This document shows, piece by piece, positions 35,111 through 42,977 of a stretch of DNA of 64,000 bases. The translations under genes and the position numbers were made by a program. The stretch is taken from NCBI RefSeq assembly GCF_003244875.1, contig NZ_LXXZ01000013.1:1-64000 (forward strand), written 5' to 3'. This DNA comes from Stenotrophomonas sepilia (GTDB lineage: Bacteria; Pseudomonadota; Gammaproteobacteria; Xanthomonadales; Xanthomonadaceae). Numbering within the stretch: position 1 is the first letter of the stretch; every line of letters begins with the position of its first letter. The notes beneath the pieces are model-generated. The model did no database searches, was not told where the DNA came from, and was given only the letters and a program-made list of their open reading frames with translations.

Positions 35111-35473
35111 GTGCGCCTCAAACCTCTGGAATCGGTAGAGGCGCTGTTCGTCCTCGCCAGCATGACCCGCCCCGAGCAGGTCACGACCGGCGAAGAACTC
35201 GCACGCCTGCACCGCTCGCAGGGCTACTCGAAGATCGCCGTCCACTTCGTCATCGAACGCGACGGCTCGATCTACGACGGTCGCCCGCTGAATCAGCCCG
35301 GCGCTCTCGCCGGTAAGCACAACCAATCCGCATACCAAGTCTGCCTCCTGGGCGGCGTCAACGACGCCATGCAGCCCGAGGACAACTTCACCGAAGCCCA
35401 ACACGCCGCGCTGCGACGCCTGCTCGCCGCCTACGGCAAGCCCGTCGTGTGGGCACCTGACTTCCCTCGATAG
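35111..35473 (+). CDS. T7 lysozyme (gp3.5)-like protein lacking amidase active-site residues
   Basis: This is a 120-residue homologue of T7 lysozyme, which in T7 both cleaves peptidoglycan and inhibits the phage RNA polymerase. The fold-defining stretches remain: VHFVIERDGSIYDGRPLNQP, HNQSAYQVCLLGGVND and NFTEAQHAALRRLL. The zinc site is gone: Leu15 replaces T7 His17, and the protein ends at VVWAPDFPR before the equivalents of His122, Lys128 and Cys130. Val44 replaces catalytic Tyr46. Amidase activity is therefore not expected, and a polymerase-binding role is inferred. A GTG start follows the RusA stop directly. Confidence 0.85.
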   Translation: MRLKPLESVEALFVLASMTRPEQVTTGEELARLHRSQGYSKIAVHFVIERDGSIYDGRPLNQPGALAGKHNQSAYQVCLLGGVNDAMQPEDNFTEAQHAALRRLLAAYGKPVVWAPDFPR

Positions 35474-35484
35474 GAGAACCCAAC

Positions 35485-35871
35485 GTGAAACCGCTGCCCC
35501 CGCAAACCCAGGTCGTCCTGGATCACCTGCGTCGCCACTCGCACCTGACCTCGTGGCAGGCCGAAGGCGTCTACCGCATCCGCCGCCTCGCCTCGCGCGT
35601 CGATGAGCTGCGCGCTGCTGGCTTCGAGATCGAAACGCAGACCTGCGAGGACGCCTCGGGGCAGCGGTACACGCGCTATCGCCTGTCGCGCCGTCAGCGC
35701 CGCAGCAAGGCTCCGCTCCTGGAAGCGCGCCGCGCTCCGAAGCAGTACCGCGTCGATGCGCTGCTCCAGCTGTATCGCAACTACTGCACCGACGAGCTGG
35801 GCCTCGACGCCAACGATGCGACCGAAGAAGTCGCCGCATTCACCAAGTTCCTGCTGGAGAAGAACGCATGA
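35485..35871 (+). CDS. helix-turn-helix domain protein
   Basis: The 128-residue protein has an N-terminal winged-helix-like segment (QTQVVLDHLRRHSHLTSWQA, then YRIRRLASRVDELRAAGFEI) typical of phage HTH_39-like proteins, followed by a basic linker (RRQRRSKAPLL) and a helical C-terminus. It may bind DNA and regulate phage or host genes, but no operator is visible. ATG 35485 follows GGAGAACC, and its stop overlaps the next start (ATGA). Confidence 0.7.
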   Translation: MKPLPPQTQVVLDHLRRHSHLTSWQAEGVYRIRRLASRVDELRAAGFEIETQTCEDASGQRYTRYRLSRRQRRSKAPLLEARRAPKQYRVDALLQLYRNYCTDELGLDANDATEEVAAFTKFLLEKNA

Positions 35872-36047
35872 CCAACACCGCCACCACCGTCATTCCGTCC
35901 GCGATGCGCCTGGCTTTCGAGCGCGCATGGGCGCGCGCCGACAAGCCCTTCCGCGGCCTGGGCCGCACCGTCAAGGGTGCGCTGAATCGTCGCCTCGGCA
36001 TTTCCTACCGCAAGCGCATGTGGTCCGTGGAGCGTGCAAAGCGCTGA
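35868..36047 (+). CDS. small basic phage protein (59 aa)
   Basis: The sequence MTNTATTVIPSAMRLAFERA, then FRGLGRTVKGALNRRLGISY, is rich in Arg and Lys. It starts in an ATGA overlap and ends 13 bases inside the helicase gene. I recognise no family. It could be a DNA- or membrane-associating accessory protein. Confidence 0.55.
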   Translation: MTNTATTVIPSAMRLAFERAWARADKPFRGLGRTVKGALNRRLGISYRKRMWSVERAKR

Positions 36048-37665
36048 CTCCGAATACCTCCACAAAGAGCCGTGCCCGAACTGCGGCAGCAAGGACAACC
36101 TTGCGCGCTACAGCGACGGGCACGGCTACTGCTTCGGCTGCGGTCACTACGAGCCAGCCGAAGGCGAGGAGGTCTCTCAACCCACCAGCAGGAAAACCAT
36201 GAGCGACTTTGCGAAGGGTGAACCGCAAGCCCTGGCGAAGCGCGGTATCACTGAGGAAGCATGCCGTAAGTACGGCTACTGGATTGGCAAGGACAAGCAC
36301 GGCAAGACCGTGCAGATCGCCAATTACAAGCGCGATGGCGGCATCGTCGCGCAGAAGCTCCGCTACCCCGACAAGAAGTTCTCGTTCATCGGCGACTCGA
36401 AGGCGTGCGGGCTGTTCGGCCAACACCTCTACGAACCGGGGCGACGCCTCGTCATCACCGAAGGCGAGATCGACGCGCTCTCCGTGGCGCAGGCACTCGG
36501 CCTCCGCTGGCCGGTGGTGTCCGTCCCGAACGGGGCGCAAGGCGCGGCCAAGTCCATCAAGCGCGAGCTGGAGTGGGTCAACGGCTTCGACGAGGTTGTG
36601 CTCATGTTCGATATGGACGAACCGGGCCAGGCCGCCGCGCAGGAAGTGGCGCTGCTGCTGACTCCCGGCAAGGCCAAGATCGCACAGCTCCCGGCGAAAG
36701 ACCCGAGCGAGCTGCTCCAGCGTGGCGATGCCGAGGCGATCACTCGCGCCATCTACGAAGCGCAGACCAAGCGCCCCGATGGCGTGGTGACGTTCGGCTC
36801 CCTCAAGGAGAAGGCACTCAAGCCGGTCTCGATGGGCATGCCTTGGCACGACCCGCGCCTCACCGCGCTGACCTACGGCAAGCGGTACGGCGAGGTCTAC
36901 ACCTTCGGCGCAGGCACCGGCATCGGCAAGACCGACTGGCTGATGGAGGAAGCAGCCTTCATCGCGCAGGAAACCGGCGACCGCGTTGGCCTGTTCTTCC
37001 TGGAGCAGCAGCCGGTCGAGACGGCGAAGCGCATGGCAGGCAAGGTCGCAGGCCGCCGATTCCACGTCCCCGATGGGAGCTGGACGCAGGAGGAACTGGA
37101 AGCCGCGTTCGAGATTCTCGACAAGGGCCAGGTGTTCATCTACGACCACTTCGGCTCGTCCGAGTGGGACGTGATCGAAGCCAAGATGGCCCACATGGTC
37201 GTCGCCGAGGGCGTCAAGCACATCGTCCTCGACAACCTCACGTCGTTTGCGGCCGGTGCCGAGGACGAGCGGAAGATGCTGGAGGACACGATGGCGAAGA
37301 TCGCGCAGTTCGCGCAGCGCCACCTGATCTGCATCTACCTCGTCTCGCACCTCGCCACGCCGGAAGGCAAGCCGCACGAGGAAGGCGGGCGCGTGATGCT
37401 CCGTCACTTCAAGGGCAGCCGCGCGATTGGCTTCTGGACGCACTTCGCGTTCGGCCTGGAGCGCAACACGCAGGCCGAGAACGAGGCCGAGCGCAACTGC
37501 ACGACTTTCCGCGTCCTCAAGGATCGCTTCACCGGCCAGTCGAACGGCCAGGTTCTCTACTACAGCTACGACCACGCATCCGGCCGTCTGCTCAATGCAG
37601 ATGCTCCGGGCGAATACGGCGACTTCGCCGACGAGTCATCCGATGTATCCACCTCCGACTACTGA
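36034..37665 (+). CDS. DNA primase-helicase, T7 gp4 type
   Basis: This 543-residue protein couples primer synthesis to hexameric 5'-3' unwinding. The zinc ribbon uses Cys14, Cys17, Cys33 and Cys36. The TOPRIM primase core shows ITEGEIDALS and MFDMDEPGQ. The RecA-like helicase has Walker A GAGTGIGKT (residues 292-300) and the later VLDNLTSF and RHFKGSRAIGFWTH motifs. GTG 36034 is chosen because it keeps the zinc ribbon complete; the primase-less internal start of T7 (gp4B) could be mimicked by ATG MSDFAKGEP. Confidence 0.94.
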   Translation: MQSADSEYLHKEPCPNCGSKDNLARYSDGHGYCFGCGHYEPAEGEEVSQPTSRKTMSDFAKGEPQALAKRGITEEACRKYGYWIGKDKHGKTVQIANYKRDGGIVAQKLRYPDKKFSFIGDSKACGLFGQHLYEPGRRLVITEGEIDALSVAQALGLRWPVVSVPNGAQGAAKSIKRELEWVNGFDEVVLMFDMDEPGQAAAQEVALLLTPGKAKIAQLPAKDPSELLQRGDAEAITRAIYEAQTKRPDGVVTFGSLKEKALKPVSMGMPWHDPRLTALTYGKRYGEVYTFGAGTGIGKTDWLMEEAAFIAQETGDRVGLFFLEQQPVETAKRMAGKVAGRRFHVPDGSWTQEELEAAFEILDKGQVFIYDHFGSSEWDVIEAKMAHMVVAEGVKHIVLDNLTSFAAGAEDERKMLEDTMAKIAQFAQRHLICIYLVSHLATPEGKPHEEGGRVMLRHFKGSRAIGFWTHFAFGLERNTQAENEAERNCTTFRVLKDRFTGQSNGQVLYYSYDHASGRLLNADAPGEYGDFADESSDVSTSDY

Positions 37666-37834
37666 CGGCCGCTCGGTCGTCGGCTTCATCCCAGCTGATG
37701 CGCCGCTCTCCTTCGCTGAGAGCCTCGTTCTCCCCTACCAACTCCCGCGCTCCGACCAAGCCTGCCGTGTCATGTACGGCAAGCCTGGGCGGCGCGTGGT
37801 CATCCACATCAAAGCCGAGGAACTACCCCAATGA
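37643..37834 (+). CDS. small hypothetical phage protein (63 aa)
   Basis: It starts inside the end of the helicase gene (MYPPPTTDGRSVVGFIPADA) and ends RRVVIHIKAEELPQ in an ATGA overlap with the next gene. I recognise no domain. Confidence 0.55.
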   Translation: MYPPPTTDGRSVVGFIPADAPLSFAESLVLPYQLPRSDQACRVMYGKPGRRVVIHIKAEELPQ

Positions 37835-38079
37835 AAGAGATCGTCGCCATCGCAATCGACCTGCTGACCGCTCCGTTCCGCAAGGGCACCGTGACCGACG
37901 TGGTGAAGGTGCTGGAGGGCCAGGTGGACAAGCTGTTCAAGATCAGCGCCGACCGCATCGCCACCGCCTCGACGCTGCGCGACAAGGCCGATGTCCTGCA
38001 CTCGCAGGCCGACGAGCACGAGGAAGAAGCCGAGCGCGCCCTGCGCGTCGCCGAGCGATTCACCAACCTGATCCGCTAA
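37831..38079 (+). CDS. coiled-coil hypothetical phage protein (82 aa)
   Basis: An amphipathic N-terminus (MKEIVAIAIDLLTAPFRKGT) is followed by a long charged helix (DKADVLHSQADEHEEEAERA). It is coupled to the upstream gene by an ATGA overlap. No function can be assigned. Confidence 0.6.
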   Translation: MKEIVAIAIDLLTAPFRKGTVTDVVKVLEGQVDKLFKISADRIATASTLRDKADVLHSQADEHEEEAERALRVAERFTNLIR

Positions 38080-38089
38080 GGGACCAACC

Positions 38090-38746
38090 ATGACTGCCGA
38101 GCAACACGCTCGGTCCCTGTTCAACGTGTTGCCGGCCGAAGTCCGCCACCTGGTCATCCTGGGTGGCGGAAGCCTGCGCGCGTTCTACGACGGGACCGAA
38201 ATCAAGGACATCGACTGCTTCTTCAAGTGCAGCGCCGACTACTACTACGTCTCCAACGTGCTCGACGACATGCCTGGGTGGACCAGCGAGGATGCCCCGA
38301 CCGGCATCCGCAACTTCCGCTCGCCCTGCGGTCGCCTTGTCAGCCTGATCGGCTTCGAGTTCGGCACTGTGGATGAGCATGTGCGCCGCTTCGACCTGCG
38401 CTGCTGCGCAATGGCCGCCGTGTTCCTGAAAAAGTACGACGAGGTGGTGGTGTGCTACTACGACCTCGCCGAAGTGGTGCGCGACTGCACCGAGAAGCTG
38501 CTGTTCGTGCTGAACAACAACGGCACCGAGCGCACCATCCGCCGCATCACGCACTACGTCGAGGACTACGGCTACACACTGCATCCCGACCAGCCCGAGC
38601 AGGACGAAGTGTTCGAGGACGACGACTTCCCCGGTCACGCGCCGCAGGGCGTCCACACGCCGCCGAAGGCCCCCGAGCCGGAGTACATCCTCCGCGCCCG
38701 CCGCCGCGTCCGCGCAATCCCCGTAACCAACCACGGCTACCCGTAA
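38090..38746 (+). CDS. putative nucleotidyltransferase-fold protein
   Basis: The 218-residue protein carries a polymerase-beta-like nucleotidyltransferase signature: GGGS at residues 25-28, then Asp40 and Asp42 in EIKDIDCFF, with a possible third acid in VRRFDLRCC. The N-terminal context ILGGGSLRAFYDG resembles CCA-adding and AbiEii-type enzymes, and the active-site residues look intact. The C-terminus is acidic and then basic (RARRRVRAIP). The substrate is unknown. It lies between helicase and polymerase, where T7 keeps small accessory genes. Confidence 0.6.
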   Translation: MTAEQHARSLFNVLPAEVRHLVILGGGSLRAFYDGTEIKDIDCFFKCSADYYYVSNVLDDMPGWTSEDAPTGIRNFRSPCGRLVSLIGFEFGTVDEHVRRFDLRCCAMAAVFLKKYDEVVVCYYDLAEVVRDCTEKLLFVLNNNGTERTIRRITHYVEDYGYTLHPDQPEQDEVFEDDDFPGHAPQGVHTPPKAPEPEYILRARRRVRAIPVTNHGYP

Positions 38747-38758
38747 GGAGGACCGCCG

Positions 38759-40633
38759 TTGATCCTCGTATTCGACTGCGAGACCAATGGCCTCCTCGAC
38801 GAACTTGACACGATCCACTGCATTTCCCTCCAAGAGGTAGATGAGACCGGCGCACCGCGCGGTCCCATCCTGTCCGCCAACGATCACGGCACGGGCGAAA
38901 TGACAGTCCGTCAGGCCGTCGAGAGGCTCAAGAAGGCCAAGCGCGTTGTCGGCCACAACATCGCCGGATTCGACATTCCGGCTATCGCCAAGGTGTTCCC
39001 GGACTTCAAGGTCCAGGCGTACTTCGACACGCTGCTGATGTCCACGCTGGTCTACCCGGACCTCAAGGACCGCGACTTCAAGGCCCGCAAGAAGCAGGGA
39101 GCGAACCCGGTGTTGCCGGGCAAGCTGATCGGCCGCCACGCCCTCGAAGCGTGGGGCTACCGCCTCGGCCGCTGGAAAGGCGACTACGCGGCGCAGATGG
39201 CCGCACGCGGCCTCGACCCCTGGGCACAGTGGTCTCAGGAAATGGACGACTACTGCGACCAGGACGTTGCGGTCACGCAAGCGCTGTTCGCGTTGTTGAT
39301 GAGCAAGGGCCTCCCCACCGAGGCCATCGAGCTGGAGCAGGCCGTCGCGCCGATCCTCTCGCGTCAGCAGCGCTACGGCTACCTGTTCGATCAGGAGAAG
39401 GCGCGTGAGCTGGAGTGCATCCTCGTGTCCCGGCGCACTGCGCTGGAGGCCGAGCTGCGCAAGGTCATTCCGCCGTGGAAGGTGGTGAAGCGCAAGTTCG
39501 TACCGAAGCGCGACGACAAGCGCCGCGGTTACGTCAAGGGCGTGGAGGTCACGACCTACAAGGACGTGGTGTTCAACCCGGCAAGCCGCCAGCACATTGC
39601 TGACCGCTTGACTGCAATGTACGGCTGGCAGCCCCAGGAGTTCACCGAGAAGGGCCAGCCGAAGATCGACGAAGAAGTCCTGGGCGCGCTCAAGTTCCCG
39701 ATCATCCCGCTCCTGCTGGAGCACTTCATCGTCAACAAGCGCCTCGGCCAGCTCGCCGAAGGCGACGAGGCGTGGCTCAAGGCCATCAAGAAGGACGGCC
39801 GCATCCACGGCAGCGTGAATCAGAACGCAGCGGTGACCGGCCGCATGACGCACTCGAAGCCGAACATCGCTCAGGTGCCGAAGGTCCAGCACTCGAAGGA
39901 GAAGGGAATCCTCAAGGGCCAGGAAGGCGGCTACGGATTCGAGTGCCGCTCGTTGTTCTGCGTCCCAACAGGGAAGCTCCAGGTCGGCGCAGACGCCTCG
40001 GGATTGGAGCTGCGCTGCCTGGCGCACTTCATGGCAAAGCACGACGGCGGCGAGTACGCCAAGGTCATCCTCGAAGGCGACATCCACTCCGTCAACCAAT
40101 CGGCGGCAGGACTGCCCACCCGCGACAACGCCAAGACCTTCATCTACGCCTTCCTCTATGGGGCAGGCGACGCGAAGCTCGGCTCCATCGTGGGCAAGGG
40201 TCGCCAGGCCGGGGCGAAGCTCCGCTCGAAGTTCCTGGCGGGGCTGCCTGCGCTGGAGAAGCTGGTACGCGGGGTCAAGAAGCGCGCGGCCGAGAAGGGA
40301 TACCTGATCGGTCTCGATGGCCGGAAGCTGCACATCCGCAGCGACCACGCCGCACTCAATACCCTGCTCCAGTCGGCCGGTGCGCTGGTGATGAAGAAAG
40401 CCCTGGTGATCCTCGACGCCGACCTGCAAGCCGCAGGGCTGGTGCCGGGCGTCCACTACGAGTTCCTCGCCAACGTCCATGACGAGTGGCAGATCGAAGT
40501 GGACGAGGACAAGGCCGAGTTCGTGGGTAAGACCGCCCAGGCTGCCATCCGCAAGGCTGGCGATTACTTCGGCTTCCGCTGTCCGCTCGATGGCGAGTTC
40601 AAGATCGGAAGGAATTGGGCCGAGACGCACTGA
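38759..40633 (+). CDS. family A DNA polymerase with 3'-5' exonuclease, T7 gp5 type
   Basis: This is the 624-residue replicative polymerase. The exonuclease domain begins at once with FDCETNG (Asp6, Glu8). The polymerase domain shows motif A GADASGLELRCLAHF (Asp412), motif B KTFIYAFLYGAG and motif C NVHDEWQ (Asp575). T7 gp5 has 704 residues, so some insertions are shorter. The start is TTG 38759, seven bases after AAGGAGG. The HNH gene overlaps its 3' end. Confidence 0.95.
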   Translation: MILVFDCETNGLLDELDTIHCISLQEVDETGAPRGPILSANDHGTGEMTVRQAVERLKKAKRVVGHNIAGFDIPAIAKVFPDFKVQAYFDTLLMSTLVYPDLKDRDFKARKKQGANPVLPGKLIGRHALEAWGYRLGRWKGDYAAQMAARGLDPWAQWSQEMDDYCDQDVAVTQALFALLMSKGLPTEAIELEQAVAPILSRQQRYGYLFDQEKARELECILVSRRTALEAELRKVIPPWKVVKRKFVPKRDDKRRGYVKGVEVTTYKDVVFNPASRQHIADRLTAMYGWQPQEFTEKGQPKIDEEVLGALKFPIIPLLLEHFIVNKRLGQLAEGDEAWLKAIKKDGRIHGSVNQNAAVTGRMTHSKPNIAQVPKVQHSKEKGILKGQEGGYGFECRSLFCVPTGKLQVGADASGLELRCLAHFMAKHDGGEYAKVILEGDIHSVNQSAAGLPTRDNAKTFIYAFLYGAGDAKLGSIVGKGRQAGAKLRSKFLAGLPALEKLVRGVKKRAAEKGYLIGLDGRKLHIRSDHAALNTLLQSAGALVMKKALVILDADLQAAGLVPGVHYEFLANVHDEWQIEVDEDKAEFVGKTAQAAIRKAGDYFGFRCPLDGEFKIGRNWAETH

Positions 40634-40953
40634 CCCGCGGCAAGCGGGACATTGCACTCGCCCTGGTGCGCCAAGCGAAACGCCGGGCAGCAAGGAAGGG
40701 ACTGCCGTTCGACCTCACGTCGGACGACATCGTGGTCCCCGACTTCTGCCCGGCGCTGGGCATCCCGCTGTACCGCGCTGTCGGGCGCAAGGCCCAAGGC
40801 CCCAACTCACCCACGCTCGACCGCATCGAACCTGACCTCGGCTACGTCCGGGGCAACGTGCGCGTGATCTCCGCACGCGCGAATCAGATCAAGTCCGACG
40901 CGACTCCCTCGGAGCTTCTGCGAGTCGCCTGTTACGTCCAAGAGAACCGATGA
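40615..40953 (+). CDS. HNH-type endonuclease
   Basis: The protein has 112 residues and a TTG start after AAGGA, 19 bases inside the polymerase gene. The pattern CPALGIPLY, then PTLDRIEPDLGYVRGNVRVI, then ARANQIKSDATPSELL is the conserved C-terminal part of a phage HNH (His-Me finger-like) nuclease family. T7 also has HNH-type genes after gene 5. It could be a free-standing homing endonuclease, but the tight overlap suggests a settled phage gene. Confidence 0.72.
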   Translation: MGRDALTRGKRDIALALVRQAKRRAARKGLPFDLTSDDIVVPDFCPALGIPLYRAVGRKAQGPNSPTLDRIEPDLGYVRGNVRVISARANQIKSDATPSELLRVACYVQENR

Positions 40954-41315
40954 ACCCAACCAACATCCTGCGCGCCCTCGCGGCGCTGCTGGTCGTTGCC
41001 GCGCTCGCGGCTGGCGGCTTCGCAGCCTGGAAGTACACCGCAATGGCCCAGCGCGTGACGGAGCTGGAGGAGTCGGCAAAGGAACTGGCCGACCTCAAGC
41101 AGACCGTCGAGACCCTCAACCGCGAAGCCGTGCGCCGCTCTGCCTTCGATGCAGCGCTGCGGAACGCCCGCGCCACCACCAACCGCTCTGTGGAGATTGC
41201 AGCAAATGCTGACCCGGAAACTGGCGATTACCTGTCTCGCCGCATTCCTGACGAGCTGCGCCGCGCACACCTCGAAAGTCGTGCCGGAGCAGTTCCTCCA
41301 GCCGACCGTCATTGA
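40950..41315 (+). CDS. i-spanin, Rz-like lysis protein
   Basis: The 121-residue protein has one N-terminal membrane helix (LAALLVVAALAAGGFAAWKY) and a long periplasmic coiled coil (QRVTELEESAKELADLKQTV). This is the Rz architecture. The identity is supported by an overlapping out-of-phase lipoprotein gene (Rz1-like) in its 3' end. It would bridge inner and outer membranes and fuse them at the end of lysis. It starts in an ATGA overlap with the HNH gene. Confidence 0.85.
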   Translation: MNPTNILRALAALLVVAALAAGGFAAWKYTAMAQRVTELEESAKELADLKQTVETLNREAVRRSAFDAALRNARATTNRSVEIAANADPETGDYLSRRIPDELRRAHLESRAGAVPPADRH

Positions 41316-41469
41316 GGGCACGCACTCCTCACTCGACGCCGTGATGGCTGACCCGACCACCACCACCTACGACCTCTACCGCTTCGGCGGCAACGCCGAG
41401 GACGGCCTCCTGCGCTGCAACGCCGACAAGGCGAGCGCCCTGGAAGTCCTCAAGGAATCGAACCGATGA
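41206..41469 (+). CDS. o-spanin, Rz1-like outer-membrane lipoprotein
   Basis: The 87-residue protein starts at ATG 41206 (MLTRKLAITCLAAFLTSCAA), with lipobox LTSC and the acylated Cys at residue 18. The first 110 bases overlap the Rz-like gene in another frame, the hallmark of Rz/Rz1 pairs. The mature part is longer and less proline-rich than lambda Rz1. An upstream ATG in the same frame (41149) lacks a signal sequence and is not used. Confidence 0.82.
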   Translation: MLTRKLAITCLAAFLTSCAAHTSKVVPEQFLQPTVIEGTHSSLDAVMADPTTTTYDLYRFGGNAEDGLLRCNADKASALEVLKESNR

Positions 41470-41714
41470 ACGAGAATCAGCTTCGCGTGCATTTCATTGG
41501 CGGCCCCGCTGACGGCGATGTCCGCTTGATCGCTCCGTGTACTACCTACCGCGTGGCTGTGCTCGAACACCAGCCCGAGGTTCACGCCTACAACGCCAAG
41601 TGCCCGTGCTGCACGGAGCGCATGCTGCGCCCCGTGGAGTGGAACACCGCGATCTACTTCATCCGCCGCGTTGGCGAGAAGTGCTGGGTCGCCGTACACG
41701 AGAGCATGGCATGA
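41466..41714 (+). CDS. small Cys-containing hypothetical phage protein (82 aa)
   Basis: It begins MNENQLRVHFIGGPADGDVR and carries KCPCCTERM, a possible metal-binding turn, then a YFIRRVGEKCWVAVHE strand pattern. It overlaps both neighbours by four bases. I recognise no family. Confidence 0.6.
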   Translation: MNENQLRVHFIGGPADGDVRLIAPCTTYRVAVLEHQPEVHAYNAKCPCCTERMLRPVEWNTAIYFIRRVGEKCWVAVHESMA

Positions 41715-42001
41715 AGCGCGCACTTCTGATCCTGGCGCTGTGCGCTGGCCTCGCTGCGTGCGACATGAAGCCTTGGCCGCCACGCGCCGATTACGGCTCG
41801 TGCCTGAAAGGACACACCGAGAGTGGCCTGATGCTGATCCCCAACAGCAATGGCGGATTCTCGTACATCCCCACCAGCGATTACGTCTGCGACGAGTACG
41901 AGTACCCGCTCGGCGACGGCCCGGAGTACCAGGCCGGAATGAAGCGCTACGCCGCCGAGCTACAGGCGTGGTATGAGCGCCACCCGGAGAAGCGGCCATG
42001 A
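41711..42001 (+). CDS. phage-encoded lipoprotein (96 aa)
   Basis: MKRALLILALCAGLAACDMK has a clear lipobox with Cys17. Asp at the +2 position predicts retention in the inner membrane by Lol avoidance. The mature part has two more cysteines (GSCLKG, DYVCDE) that could form a disulphide. The gene lies between the spanins and the exonuclease. A superinfection-exclusion or lysis accessory role is possible but unproven. Confidence 0.72.
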   Translation: MKRALLILALCAGLAACDMKPWPPRADYGSCLKGHTESGLMLIPNSNGGFSYIPTSDYVCDEYEYPLGDGPEYQAGMKRYAAELQAWYERHPEKRP

Positions 42002-42147
42002 CTTCCTACGTGACCTATCGGCCACCACATGCGGCCGGTTCCTGGGTCATCGGCGGCAACTTCTTCGTGCAGGTCAGGGAGCGTCCGAACTGGCTGCACC
42101 GCTGGTTCGCGCTGGCGTTCCTGGGATGGCAGTGGGTGGACGCATGA
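41998..42147 (+). CDS. small hypothetical phage protein (49 aa)
   Basis: MTSYVTYRPPHAAGSWVIGG is followed by a Trp-rich end (NWLHRWFALAFLGWQWVDA) that may associate with membranes. It overlaps both neighbours by four bases (ATGA), which is the main evidence that it is real. Confidence 0.6.
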   Translation: MTSYVTYRPPHAAGSWVIGGNFFVQVRERPNWLHRWFALAFLGWQWVDA

Positions 42148-42977
42148 ACAAGCGCGGCCCCCTGCTGCTGATCGACGCCGACGTGCTGCGCTACCAGCTC
42201 GCGTTCTCGAACACCGCGAACATCGACTGGAACGGCGACGGCAACAAGGTCGAAGCGATCCAGCCCGAGCGCGCGAAGGCGAAGCTGGAGGACTACATCG
42301 ACGAGATCGTCGAGAAGTTCGGCGCGCGTGATTACCTGCTGGCCCTGTCCTGCAAGAAGCACAACTTCCGCAAGGACATCGACCCGACCTACAAGCTCAA
42401 CCGCGCCAGCAAGGATAAGCCTGCCCTGTGGTACGTGCTCGACGAGTTCGTATACGACGAGTTCGGCGACAAGATCGTGGAGATCGAGAACCTGGAAGGT
42501 GACGACGTGCTGGGCCTGCTGGCCTCGCACCCGAATCCGAAGCGCGCGCCAGGTAGCCGCATCGTCGTGTCCATCGACAAGGACATGCAGACGATCCCCG
42601 GCATCCGTCTCTACAACCCCAACCGTCCCGACGTGGGCGTCCGGCCGATCTCGGCTCACGACGCTGACCTGTTCTGGATGAAGCAGGTGCTCACGGGCGA
42701 CCAGGTGGACAACTACCCCGGCTTCCCCGGCATCGGCCACAAGGGCGCGGACGAGCTGCTCATGCCAATCCACGAGGCGTACCGCGATGCGTCCGTCGAG
42801 GAGCACCTCGGCGCGCTGTGGAACACCGTCGTCACCACCTACACCACCCGCATCCCCCGCGGCGGCACCGAGCCGCTGTCGAAGCACGATGCGATCCGCC
42901 AAGCACGCCTCGCGCGAATCCTGCGCTACGGCGACTACAACCCCAAGACCAAGGAAGTGAAGCTGTGGAAACCCTGA
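42144..42977 (+). CDS. 5'-3' exonuclease, T7 gp6 type (FEN-like)
   Basis: This is a 277-residue nuclease of the flap/5' exonuclease superfamily. Acidic motifs appear in LLIDADVLRYQ, LEGDDVLGLLA and VSIDKDMQTIPG, and the H3TH-like DNA-binding segment is GDQVDNYPGFPGIGHKGA. In T7, gp6 removes primers and degrades host DNA. I start at ATG 42144 (MNKRGPLLLIDAD), coupled to the previous ORF. Confidence 0.9.
   Translation: MNKRGPLLLIDADVLRYQLAFSNTANIDWNGDGNKVEAIQPERAKAKLEDYIDEIVEKFGARDYLLALSCKKHNFRKDIDPTYKLNRASKDKPALWYVLDEFVYDEFGDKIVEIENLEGDDVLGLLASHPNPKRAPGSRIVVSIDKDMQTIPGIRLYNPNRPDVGVRPISAHDADLFWMKQVLTGDQVDNYPGFPGIGHKGADELLMPIHEAYRDASVEEHLGALWNTVVTTYTTRIPRGGTEPLSKHDAIRQARLARILRYGDYNPKTKEVKLWKP

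Noticed and set aside
37790-37812. Fifth phage promoter motif (GTGGTCATCCACATC)
   Set aside because: Only nine bases match; the AT-rich left part and the ATCATCGG right part are missing.
38060-40693. 877-codon minus-strand ORF opposite the DNA polymerase and NTase-like genes
   Set aside because: It spans several sense genes and has the Leu/Val/Arg/His-rich composition of antisense frames; no domain is visible.
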